Source of the DNA: an uncultured Lachnospiraceae bacterium
Lineage (GTDB): Bacteria > Bacillota > Clostridia > Lachnospirales > Lachnospiraceae
Assembly: GCA_934401915.1 (NCBI GenBank)
Contig: CAKRSV010000006.1
Span: 147,634 to 211,633, forward strand
Length of the DNA: 64,000 bases
Direction: 5' to 3'
In this document: positions 18,417 through 26,467 of the stretch, one piece after another
How positions within the stretch are numbered: the stretch's first letter is position 1
Layout: each line of letters starts with the position of its first letter
Position numbers and translations under genes: made by a program
Notes under the pieces: model-generated
The model's input: only the letters and a program-made list of their open reading frames with translations
The model's database searches: none
What the model was told of the DNA's origin: nothing

Positions 18417-18717
18417 AAAAAAACCTCGTCCCATACATAGGACGAGGTTAAAACCCGTGTTACCACCTAACTTCACAGACGACTCACACCGCCTGTCTCA
18501 CCAAGTACAATCCGCTGTAAAAGCTGTGCCGATAATACTCTCCTGCTATAACGTGCATTCCTCCGTCATGACTTACTAGGTTTCCCATTCTGCCATGAAG
18601 CTCCGAGATGTATTCACAAAAGGATTCCCGTGCGCCTCTCATCATCCGGCAACTTTCTGTACGTTCCACGATCTGCTACTTGTTCTCATCAACGCTTTCG
18701 CTTTATCTGTTGAAATC
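18417..18717 (-). promoter_or_regulatory. T-box leader RNA (tyrosine) controlling tyrS
   Basis: Read on the minus strand, the leader carries the T-box core AGGTGGTAACACGGG (18454-18468), which pairs with the uncharged tRNA acceptor end, followed by an intrinsic terminator: a 10-base stem AACCTCGTCC/GGACGAGGTT (18422-18449) and a run of seven T. A UAC triplet at 18610-18612, in the context GUGAAUACAUCU, is the best candidate specifier codon and reads tyrosine, matching the downstream gene. A GAUGAGA motif further 5' suits the kink-turn at the base of stem I. Uncharged tRNA-Tyr should favour the antiterminator and raise tyrS expression. Confidence 0.93.
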
Positions 18718-18746
18718 AATGTACCCGATATTTTCCGATTTGTCAA
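18718..18746 (-). promoter_or_regulatory. Sigma-A promoter of the T-box-tyrS transcript
   Basis: Minus strand TTGACA, 17 bases, TACATT. The -35 box overlaps the stop codon of the upstream hybrid kinase gene (18743-18745), so the two units are packed without spare sequence. Confidence 0.85.
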
Positions 18747-21493
18747 TCTATTTTTTCCATCATTTCTGCCAATACGGCTTTCACCTGATGGAAATCGAAC
18801 ATATCGTACGCTTCCTTCATCGCTTTTACCTGTCTGTTCCATTCCGCTCCGAAGTTCTTCGTCGCAAGTTCTGCCATCAATGTATCTGTGACTTTCAGAT
18901 TCATCTTGTCGAGCTCTGTCTTCAGCACAAGAAGCTGTTCGCCGGTAAGCTCCTGCGCCTCCTGCTCTTCCAGATTGTCCTCCGTCTCTACCTTGCCGGC
19001 AAACTTGCCGTTGTGGATCAGATAGTCCTTCACAAGCTCCAGGATCTCACGGAATTTTGCAAGATAACCTTCAAACTTCTGGTTGATCTCGTCGATCCGG
19101 TTATCTTTTCCTGCAAATTCCAACTCCTTAAAGAGCGCGGAAACCTCCATGGCCCCGATACTCGCGCTGGAACTCTTGATGCCGTGCACGTTGGTTGTAA
19201 AGAGCTGGATATTCCCCGCTTCCAGAAGCGCCGGAAGCTGCTCCAGATATTTCAGTCCCTCGGAATAGTAGGTGTTCAGGATCGCCGCGTAGGCATCCTG
19301 ATTGAAGCCGATGTTAAGTAGTCCCTTGTCTGTATTCAGACCGCCTTCTATCTTTGTCTCCGGCGCATCCGGCTTTTTGGTCTCTTTCTCCGTCACGACG
19401 CGCTCGATCATCTCTTCCGGCAGGAACGACAGCAGGCACTTCTCCAGATAGCGCCTCTTGATCGGCTTGGCAAGATACTCCTGGAAGCCGAGTGCGATCA
19501 TTTCCTCCCTCACGCTGGCTCCGTTCTGGGCCGTCAGCGCAATGATCGGAACCTCCTGGAAATACTGATCCTTCTTCTCCCGGATCAGCGAAAGGATCTC
19601 ATCGCCGCGGTAGTCCGGCATGGCCATATCGAGCAGGATCAGATCGTATTTTTCATTCTCGATCTTCTTGAGCCCTTCCTGGCCGCTCGTCGCCACCGCG
19701 ATATTGATCCCGTACTTTGCAAAGATCGCCGCTGCAACCTTTAGATTGACTACATTGTCATCCACGACAAGCACTCTGGCGTTCTTCGCCTCAAAGGTTT
19801 CCGCCGTCGCGCTCTTCTTGTAATCTTCCAGCTTCCAGCGGTGGTTCAGTACCTCTGTGATCTCGATCGCCGAGAACGGTCTTCTGAGGATCCTGCATTT
19901 GCCAAAGTCCCCGTAGATTGCGTTGTTTTGGGCGCTGACATAAGTATATTCCTCACACTGGTACAGCCTGATGATGTTTTCCACGCTCTCGTAGACATCG
20001 TCCGTGATAAAGATAAAATCAAAGCGCTGATCTCTGACCAGCCGGTCAAACCCGTAATAGTTCCTTCCAAAGACCGGACGGATTCCAAACCCTTCCATGA
20101 AGTTCTGCCATTTGGAAATTTTCTCTTCTCCTGTATAGATCAGAACCCTGGGCGGGATCTCATCCTCCAGTGAGAGCATCGGCGTTGCGTCGACCACCTC
20201 GTTGCAGAAGGTAAAACTGGTGCACAAGCCTACATCCTCAATACTTTTTACCTCAATCTCACCGCCCATCATTCCCAAAAGCTCTTTGCAGATCGAATAC
20301 TTCAGCGCAATACCCTTCAGATTGCTCGACTGTCTGGAATCATAGGTGCTGTACATACCGAACAGGGACTGGATATCGATCTCGGAAAGCCCTCTTCCGG
20401 TGTCTGCGATCCGGCAGAAAAACTTCGCTGTCTGCGCCGCTTCGTCTCTTTCGCAACGGATCTCCAGCACGATACGCCCCGTCGTCGTACTGTCGATCGC
20501 GATAAACAGCAGATACAGGAAAATCTGACGGATCGCCACGCTGTCGCCGATCAGCGTTTTGGGGATATCATGGTCAATGCGGATATCGAGAAGAAGATTC
20601 TTTTTCTGCAGCTCCTCCGACACCGACCGGACGATCATCTTCTGCAGCTTTTCAAAGCTGTACGCTTCCTTGATCAGGTGCATCTCCCCGGCATCGATCT
20701 TGGCGTAGGTCAGCACATCGTCGATGATAGAGAGCAGGTCGTACGACGCCTCACGGATTGTTCCCACTTGTGTCTTTATCTCTCCGTCAAGCTGATCCTT
20801 CATCATGATCTCCGACAGGTTGATGATCGAATTCATCGGCGTCCGGATCTCATAGGACATATTGGCAAGGAACTGGCTCTTCGCATTGCCGGCACATTCG
20901 ATCTTGCTGCTGCTCTTGACGATCTTTTTCTTCTGGTAGCTGTAAAATGCCTCCTGCGCATAGACCGGGATCAGCATAAAGACTGCCACTCCGATAAAGC
21001 TGGCCGCCATCTTCGGGAAATTCAAGTCGTTGCTGTGCGTGATGTTCATCTGAATACTGTGAAAAAAGTAATTGCTGTACAGATAGCTGTATTCAAAAAT
21101 AAAGCACACCAGAACCGTCAGAAAATATACCCGCTCCAGCAACGCATAGATGATCGTCATGCTCACAGCCAGCCACAGGATCGCCACGCTGTACCCGAAG
21201 CAGCCGCGCAGCAGCATTGCCGGGATCAGCAGACCGTCAAAGACTGCGATCGTCAGTATGGTAAAAAGCGTACACTTCCGAAACCGGAAATTCAGAGAAA
21301 GGAGGGTGACCCCACAGATCAGCGCGATCACAAGGAATACTTCCCTCTCCCGGTTCTTACTTGAAATAAGATCGACGATCAGCATCAGGAACGTTTCCGT
21401 TGCCATCATCGCCAGAAAAAGATTCAGGATAAACTCCGGGATCTGCATATCTCTCAGCAGTTCTTCAAAGGATGTTCTCAGTTTACGCATCAT
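18743..21493 (-). CDS. Membrane hybrid histidine kinase-like protein with degenerate kinase core, receiver and Hpt domains
   Basis: A 916-residue protein: six or so membrane spans (residues 19-180), a HisKA-like segment, an HATPase-like domain (about 315-432), a degenerate receiver (about 448-550), an intact receiver (about 573-692) and a C-terminal Hpt domain. The expected phospho-accepting His of the H-box is Tyr214 (NMSYEIRTPMN; codon TAT at 20852-20854). The N-box has Tyr327 and Ile331 where two Asn are usual, and the G2 box is altered (GIALKYSI), while G1 (DTGRG, 364-368) remains. The second receiver keeps Asp622 and a KP motif, and the Hpt keeps His770 (VHGIKSSS). It probably passes phosphate rather than making it. 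It overlaps the upstream kinase gene by 11 bases with GGAGG placed six bases before its ATG. Confidence 0.9.
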   Translation of the reverse strand: MMRKLRTSFEELLRDMQIPEFILNLFLAMMATETFLMLIVDLISSKNREREVFLVIALICGVTLLSLNFRFRKCTLFTILTIAVFDGLLIPAMLLRGCFGYSVAILWLAVSMTIIYALLERVYFLTVLVCFIFEYSYLYSNYFFHSIQMNITHSNDLNFPKMAASFIGVAVFMLIPVYAQEAFYSYQKKKIVKSSSKIECAGNAKSQFLANMSYEIRTPMNSIINLSEIMMKDQLDGEIKTQVGTIREASYDLLSIIDDVLTYAKIDAGEMHLIKEAYSFEKLQKMIVRSVSEELQKKNLLLDIRIDHDIPKTLIGDSVAIRQIFLYLLFIAIDSTTTGRIVLEIRCERDEAAQTAKFFCRIADTGRGLSEIDIQSLFGMYSTYDSRQSSNLKGIALKYSICKELLGMMGGEIEVKSIEDVGLCTSFTFCNEVVDATPMLSLEDEIPPRVLIYTGEEKISKWQNFMEGFGIRPVFGRNYYGFDRLVRDQRFDFIFITDDVYESVENIIRLYQCEEYTYVSAQNNAIYGDFGKCRILRRPFSAIEITEVLNHRWKLEDYKKSATAETFEAKNARVLVVDDNVVNLKVAAAIFAKYGINIAVATSGQEGLKKIENEKYDLILLDMAMPDYRGDEILSLIREKKDQYFQEVPIIALTAQNGASVREEMIALGFQEYLAKPIKRRYLEKCLLSFLPEEMIERVVTEKETKKPDAPETKIEGGLNTDKGLLNIGFNQDAYAAILNTYYSEGLKYLEQLPALLEAGNIQLFTTNVHGIKSSSASIGAMEVSALFKELEFAGKDNRIDEINQKFEGYLAKFREILELVKDYLIHNGKFAGKVETEDNLEEQEAQELTGEQLLVLKTELDKMNLKVTDTLMAELATKNFGAEWNRQVKAMKEAYDMFDFHQVKAVLAEMMEKID

Positions 21494-23567
21494 GCTCTGC
21501 CTCCTTTCCGGACTTGAAAAGGATCTTTTCCTGGGGCAGATACTTCCTCAGCAGCTTTTCAAATTTATCCAGCTCGATCGGCTTCGAAATATATTCATCA
21601 AAGCCTGCCTCCAGAAACATTTCCCGCGCGCCACTCACCGCATTTGCTGTCAGCGCGATCACCGGCAGCTCTTTCATCTCCTGCCGGTCCATTGCACGGA
21701 TATTCTTCAGCGTGTCGATACCGTCCATCTCCGGCATCATATAATCCAAAAAGATCAGGTCAACCTTGTCATGCGCCAGGGTATTGAGACACTCTGCCCC
21801 GCTGGACGCCACCAGCACCTGCGCTTTGTAGCGGCTGAGTATGCCTCCTGCAACCTCCAGATTGATGAGATTGTCGTCCACCACCATGACTCTGGCGTCC
21901 GGACATTCAAAATTGCCATGATAGCCGACCTTGATGATCGCACTGTTCGACCGGTTTGCAAACAGGGCGTCCAGGCTGATGCAGTTGACTGGTCTGGAAA
22001 ATGTCATCCGGATCAGATCGTCGTCATAGCTGAGCATATCCGGGCTGATGAGGATCAGACTCTGCGGCGGCATAAGCGCCGTCAGACGTTCCCGCAGTCC
22101 CTCGTAGCGCTCCGCCGCGATCATAATATAACGGTAATCCTTATTCGTACATTCATGCATAAACTCTTCGTCTGTGCTGACCATATGGAAAGAAACGCCC
22201 ATCCACCGCAGGATCTCGCCCATAAAGTCTGCCTGCACCCTGTTGTTCTCAAAATACAGCACGTTCATTCCAGGCTCGTATTTTCCTACGATCTTCTTCT
22301 CACTGCGGTATTCCTGTGAAACCGAAAACTCATATTTTCTTTGCCTGGGATTCTCTTCAATCGCGAGATTTCCGTCAAGCACCTGGATGATTCGCTCCAC
22401 CAGCGGCTCCTTGTTGTCCCTGGAGATCTCCCTTGCATAGATCAACTCTTTATAGGAGTGCTGGAACGCTCCTTTTGCATGAATGACGGTACTTAACTGT
22501 ATCGTGCCTTCTCCGTTCTTCCTGCCGTCGATGCAGAACACGACCGTTCCTTCCTGCATGCTTCTCACGACGCCTGTCACAAGCCCCATCACGACCTGCT
22601 TGATCAGCGTCGGATCGCCCACCAGATCCTCCGGCAGCTCCGGATCGATATGCACAAAGAATTCGATACAGTTATCTGCGAGCCGCACCGACAGCATATT
22701 GATCATATCCTCCATAAAAAACCGTATGGAATAGTCGGACTTTTCCACCTTCATATTCTCATAGTCCAGTCTGGAAAAACTCATCAGATCGTTGGTGATA
22801 GAAAGAAGTGCCTTGCTGGAATTGTTGATGTGCATCGCGCTTTCTCTTACATTCTCTGCCGCATCGCTGTCGAGCAGCATCTCCGCGGTTCCCATAATCG
22901 CATTGAGCGGCGTACGGATCTCATGCGACACATTGACCAGAAACATATCCTTCGCATAGTTGACCTGCTCCGCCTGCTGTTCCATCTCCGTACAGTTCCG
23001 CATCTCCTTGCGCAGGATCTTGTTCCGGTACGTGATGAGGATCCCGCACACGGATCCGGTGATCACAAGCGACAGGATAATCCTTGCGTAGAGCGTCGCG
23101 TTATAGCTCTGGAATTCGTTAAAATCCGTATATGCACCGGTTGTCTGCGCTACCATGCGGTACAGGCAGAAGACATCCATCGCCAGCTCTGTCAGAATAA
23201 AGAGAATCGCCTGTCTTCCTTTGAACAGAACTGCCGCGATAATGATACCGGTAATGAAATAGAGGGAAAAATCATAGATCGCATTGGGCACAAGCTGGGA
23301 AAGAGCCGGAACAATGCCCAGATACACGATACCCATATAAATATTGGACAGCACCTCCCTGTGCCCGTACCGCTTTTCCAGGACGATCGCCGCCACTGTG
23401 AGCGCAGTGGCGGCAAGCAGAAGCACCGAAATGACTGCATCCATTCGTAGCAGCACCGAAAACATGAACATCAGGATCAGTTCTCCCAGTCCCAGCACCA
23501 TGGAGATCCGGAAAGACCGACATTCCACGCGCAGCTCGTCCGAAATATATTTTCTCAGCATACCCAT
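21483..23567 (-). CDS. Membrane hybrid histidine kinase-like protein, H-box intact but ATP-binding motifs lost
   Basis: A 694-residue protein with about six membrane spans (residues 20-180), a short coiled linker, a normal H-box with His215 (NVSHEIRTPLN), a region where the HATPase domain should be, a degenerate receiver (about 434-540) and an intact receiver (about 558-680, Asp608 in FLDYMMPEMDG). In the HATPase region the N-box Asn positions are Gly328 and Gly332 and no DxGxG box is found, so ATP binding is doubtful. It lies between the HD-domain regulator (86 bases upstream) and the second hybrid protein (11-base overlap), so the three are likely one signalling unit. Confidence 0.88.
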   Translation of the reverse strand: MGMLRKYISDELRVECRSFRISMVLGLGELILMFMFSVLLRMDAVISVLLLAATALTVAAIVLEKRYGHREVLSNIYMGIVYLGIVPALSQLVPNAIYDFSLYFITGIIIAAVLFKGRQAILFILTELAMDVFCLYRMVAQTTGAYTDFNEFQSYNATLYARIILSLVITGSVCGILITYRNKILRKEMRNCTEMEQQAEQVNYAKDMFLVNVSHEIRTPLNAIMGTAEMLLDSDAAENVRESAMHINNSSKALLSITNDLMSFSRLDYENMKVEKSDYSIRFFMEDMINMLSVRLADNCIEFFVHIDPELPEDLVGDPTLIKQVVMGLVTGVVRSMQEGTVVFCIDGRKNGEGTIQLSTVIHAKGAFQHSYKELIYAREISRDNKEPLVERIIQVLDGNLAIEENPRQRKYEFSVSQEYRSEKKIVGKYEPGMNVLYFENNRVQADFMGEILRWMGVSFHMVSTDEEFMHECTNKDYRYIMIAAERYEGLRERLTALMPPQSLILISPDMLSYDDDLIRMTFSRPVNCISLDALFANRSNSAIIKVGYHGNFECPDARVMVVDDNLINLEVAGGILSRYKAQVLVASSGAECLNTLAHDKVDLIFLDYMMPEMDGIDTLKNIRAMDRQEMKELPVIALTANAVSGAREMFLEAGFDEYISKPIELDKFEKLLRKYLPQEKILFKSGKEAEHDA

Positions 23568-23653
23568 CTGACATTTCCCCTCACCTTCTCGTTCTTCAAG
23601 CCCCGGCTCTGCCCGTTCTTTCTCTTTCCCTGTCTCAGACAGGTTCCCCGTTC

Positions 23654-24718
23654 TTAGCCTGCGGCCTTCTCTATTTCGCTTTCCACGGCGAGGAAAATGT
23701 CTACGATCCCTGCGTCAAAGCTGGTAAACTTCATAAACTTGATCTTCCTGCACGCTTCCTGATGGCTGAGCACCTTGCCGCCCACGCTGATCGTCCGCAG
23801 ATTGTCGTAGGTATTCACGATCGCAAGCGCTCTCGCCTCCACCGGGATGTTCTCTCCGGCAAGTTTCTCCGGATATCCGTTTCCATCCCATCTTTCATGG
23901 TGGCTCTTGCACATATTATAAGCGTAATTCATAAAGTTATTGCTGCCGGCGCTGAGCTGCGTCACCTTGGACAGAATGTCCGCTCCCAGCGTTGTGTGTG
24001 TTTTCACTGCCTCGCGCTCAAATTCGCTCTCGCTGCTGAACTTCGTCTTGTTCAGATACTGATCCGCGATGCAGAGCTTTCCGATGTCATGGATCTTGGA
24101 TGCAAAACAGATTGTGATCCCATCATCCGCCGTCAGTCCGTATTTCCCGGAACGTACCATCTCGCTGATCAGGATATCCATGTACTTTTCTACTCTTCTC
24201 GCGTGATCTCCGCAAAAAGCGTCTCTCTTGGAGAGCAGATCCACGAACATCTCCACGATGGAATACTGAAGCTCCAGATTCTTTTTATTCTTTTCCTGTA
24301 CCAGGTTATTCAGGGACTTGTTAAGATCGGTGAGTTTATTCTGCTGTGCCAGAAGCTGGATCTGGATATCCACCCGCTTGCGCAGAAGATTTGCCGTGTA
24401 TGGTTTGCGTATGTAATCCATAGCGCCCAGATTGTAGCTTTCCAGCTCCGTCGTATCGTCGTCCTGGGCAGTCAGAAAGATGATCGGTATATTCTCCAGC
24501 TTGGGAATATTCTTCATCTCCGAGATTACCTGAAATCCATTTACATTCGGCATATCGACGTCTAAAAGCACCAGATCCGGAAGCTCCGGCATATCGTTGA
24601 GACATTCCAGTGCGGAGATGCCGGACGATACCGGTATCACCTCATACTCTTCTTCCAGCGTCTTTCTTGCCATGATCAGATTCGCCATGTTGTCATCTAC
24701 GATCATTACACGATACAT
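23654..24718 (-). CDS. Response regulator with HD-GYP-like phosphodiesterase domain
   Basis: A 354-residue regulator: receiver domain (1-120) with acid pocket VDDN, phospho-acceptor Asp53 and KP motif (RKPY), a coiled linker (about 120-155), then an HD domain with HARRV (172), HD at 210-211, His241, HH at 273-274 and GYP at 281-283. HD-GYP proteins hydrolyse cyclic di-GMP. Two usual metal ligands differ: the early Glu is replaced (SKRDAF) and the Asp near the end is Asn302 (IVNTYDNL), so activity may be altered or on a different substrate. It is first in a run with two hybrid kinases that carry receivers and an Hpt, making it the probable output of that phosphorelay. Confidence 0.88.
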   Translation of the reverse strand: MYRVMIVDDNMANLIMARKTLEEEYEVIPVSSGISALECLNDMPELPDLVLLDVDMPNVNGFQVISEMKNIPKLENIPIIFLTAQDDDTTELESYNLGAMDYIRKPYTANLLRKRVDIQIQLLAQQNKLTDLNKSLNNLVQEKNKKNLELQYSIVEMFVDLLSKRDAFCGDHARRVEKYMDILISEMVRSGKYGLTADDGITICFASKIHDIGKLCIADQYLNKTKFSSESEFEREAVKTHTTLGADILSKVTQLSAGSNNFMNYAYNMCKSHHERWDGNGYPEKLAGENIPVEARALAIVNTYDNLRTISVGGKVLSHQEACRKIKFMKFTSFDAGIVDIFLAVESEIEKAAG

Positions 24719-24765
24719 AACACATTTCCCCCTTTTCCCCGCCCTGTCAGCGATTTATCATCCTG

Positions 24766-25779
24766 TTATTCTTCCCACGGAATCAGCGGATTTTCAATCT
24801 TTTTGTCTCTGAGCATCAGATTTCTGACCGCCTCATCTGCCGGTTTCCCCTCAAAAAGCACTGCGTTTACCTGTTCGATGATCGGAATCTGCACCTGATA
24901 TTTCTTCGCCAGCTCCATAGCCGCCTTCGCCGAATACACACCCTCGACCACCATCTTTACCTCTGCCATCGCTTCTTCCATGGAATAGCCCTTTCCGATC
25001 AGGATCCCGGCTCTGCGGTTTCTGGAGTGCATGGATGCGCAGGTCACGATCAGATCACCGATCCCGGTCAGACCGCTGAACGTCTCCGCCTTGCCGCCCA
25101 TCGCTGTTCCAAGCCTGGCGATCTCCGCGATCCCTCTTGTGATCAGAGCTGCCTTCGTGTTGTCTCCATATCCCAGCCCGTCGGCAATTCCCGCCGCAAG
25201 CGCAACCACGTTTTTCAGCGCTGCTCCCAGCTCAATCCCAAGTACATCCGGACTGATGTAGACGCGGAACACCTCATTCATAAAGATATTCTGAAGATAC
25301 TCTGCCGTCTCTTTCTTTCTCGCTCCGACAACGATCGTCGTCGGGATCCCGCGGCCGACCTCCTCCGCATGGGACGGTCCGGACAAAACAGCCACCTCCG
25401 CCTGCGGGATCTCCTCCTCGATGATCTGGGAAAGCGTCAGCAGACTATGCTCCTCGATTCCCTTTGCCACATTGACGATGATCTGCCCCTCTTTTACAAA
25501 CGGCGCCATGCTGTGCGACGTGCTTCTCGTATAAGGCGACGGAACTGCCAGCACCAGAACGTCCTTTCCTGTCAGCGCCTTTTCCAGATCCGTTGTGAAC
25601 TCCATATCCTCCGGCAGCTTCACTCCCGGCAGTTTTTCCTTATGCTCATGCTCTCGCTGGAGCATTTCGATCTCATCCTTCATAATGGACCATACGGTCA
25701 CCTTATGTCCGTTCTTGTAAAGCAGCAGTGCCAGAGCCGTTCCCCAGCTTCCTGCGCCGATCACACTGATAGTTGCCAT
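24766..25779 (-). CDS. gpsA: NAD(P)H-dependent glycerol-3-phosphate dehydrogenase
   Basis: This enzyme reduces dihydroxyacetone phosphate to sn-glycerol-3-phosphate for phospholipid synthesis. The 337-residue protein has the N-terminal nucleotide motif GAGSWGTALA, GPSHAEEVGRGIPT, and the catalytic-lysine region LKNVVALAAGIADGLGYGDN with TKAALITRG. It follows plsY by 21 bases, so glycerol-3-phosphate synthesis and its acylation are encoded together. The response-regulator gene begins 47 bases after it with no terminator visible. Confidence 0.97.
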   Translation of the reverse strand: MATISVIGAGSWGTALALLLYKNGHKVTVWSIMKDEIEMLQREHEHKEKLPGVKLPEDMEFTTDLEKALTGKDVLVLAVPSPYTRSTSHSMAPFVKEGQIIVNVAKGIEEHSLLTLSQIIEEEIPQAEVAVLSGPSHAEEVGRGIPTTIVVGARKKETAEYLQNIFMNEVFRVYISPDVLGIELGAALKNVVALAAGIADGLGYGDNTKAALITRGIAEIARLGTAMGGKAETFSGLTGIGDLIVTCASMHSRNRRAGILIGKGYSMEEAMAEVKMVVEGVYSAKAAMELAKKYQVQIPIIEQVNAVLFEGKPADEAVRNLMLRDKKIENPLIPWEE

Positions 25780-25800
25780 AAGTTCCTCCTGCTCTGCGCC

Positions 25801-26466
25801 TCATTGCTCCTGCTGCGCATTTTCTTTCTTTTTCTTCGATAAATAGGTCTTCCGCTCCGTACCGCTCAGAAGCCGCTTGATATTCTCTCTGTGCTTATAG
25901 TATGCCATCACGGTAAGCAGTCCTGCGATCACGTACATCTCCGTCAGAAGAGGCTGCGACATGCCAAACACGCCTTTCTGCCCCAGGATCACCAGCTCGA
26001 TCATAAACCCGGCGTAGACTAAGAGCGACCCCAGCGACACATAATGCGTCAGGAAAAAGGCTCCGAAAAACAGGACGACGCCGACCGGGATCAGATATGG
26101 ATGAAACGACAGGATCAGTCCTCCCGTAGCCGCGATCCCCTTTCCTCCTTTAAAGTGAAGATAAAATGGAAAGTCGTGTCCGAGGATCGCACCCGCCGCC
26201 GTATACATTTTCAGCAGATACAGCTCATCCGGATAAATTCCGCCGAAGATCCAGGTCGTGACGAGCACTGCAAGGATACATTTGGCAATGTCCACTACCA
26301 GAACGATCATTCCCGCCCTGGTTCCGAGTACGCGCAGCGTGTTGGTCGTCCCGGCGTTTCCGCTGCCGTGCTCCCGGATGTCGATCCCGTGGAGTTTTCC
26401 ATAAAAATACGCCGTCTGAAACAAACCGAAAGCATAACCGATAATAAGACAAATAACCCGTTCCAC
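25801..26466 (-). CDS. plsY: Acyl-phosphate:glycerol-3-phosphate acyltransferase
   Basis: A membrane enzyme that transfers an acyl group from acyl-phosphate to glycerol-3-phosphate, starting phospholipid synthesis. The 221-residue protein has five or more spans and the three PlsY motifs: HGSGNAGTTNTLR (about residue 36), GHDFPFYLHFKGGKGIAATGG (about 95-115) and a third near residue 170. It starts one base after the der stop codon and is followed by gpsA. The C-terminal 25 residues are a Lys-rich tail beyond the last span. Confidence 0.96.
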   Translation of the reverse strand: MERVICLIIGYAFGLFQTAYFYGKLHGIDIREHGSGNAGTTNTLRVLGTRAGMIVLVVDIAKCILAVLVTTWIFGGIYPDELYLLKMYTAAGAILGHDFPFYLHFKGGKGIAATGGLILSFHPYLIPVGVVLFFGAFFLTHYVSLGSLLVYAGFMIELVILGQKGVFGMSQPLLTEMYVIAGLLTVMAYYKHRENIKRLLSGTERKTYLSKKKKENAQQEQ

Positions 26467-26467
26467 T

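Noticed and set aside
18484-18669. A 61-codon minus-strand frame in front of tyrS
   Set aside because: It falls within the T-box leader RNA, whose structure explains the conservation of the region.
22650-23450. A 266-codon plus-strand frame
   Set aside because: Shadow of the hybrid kinase gene on the opposite strand; no start signal.
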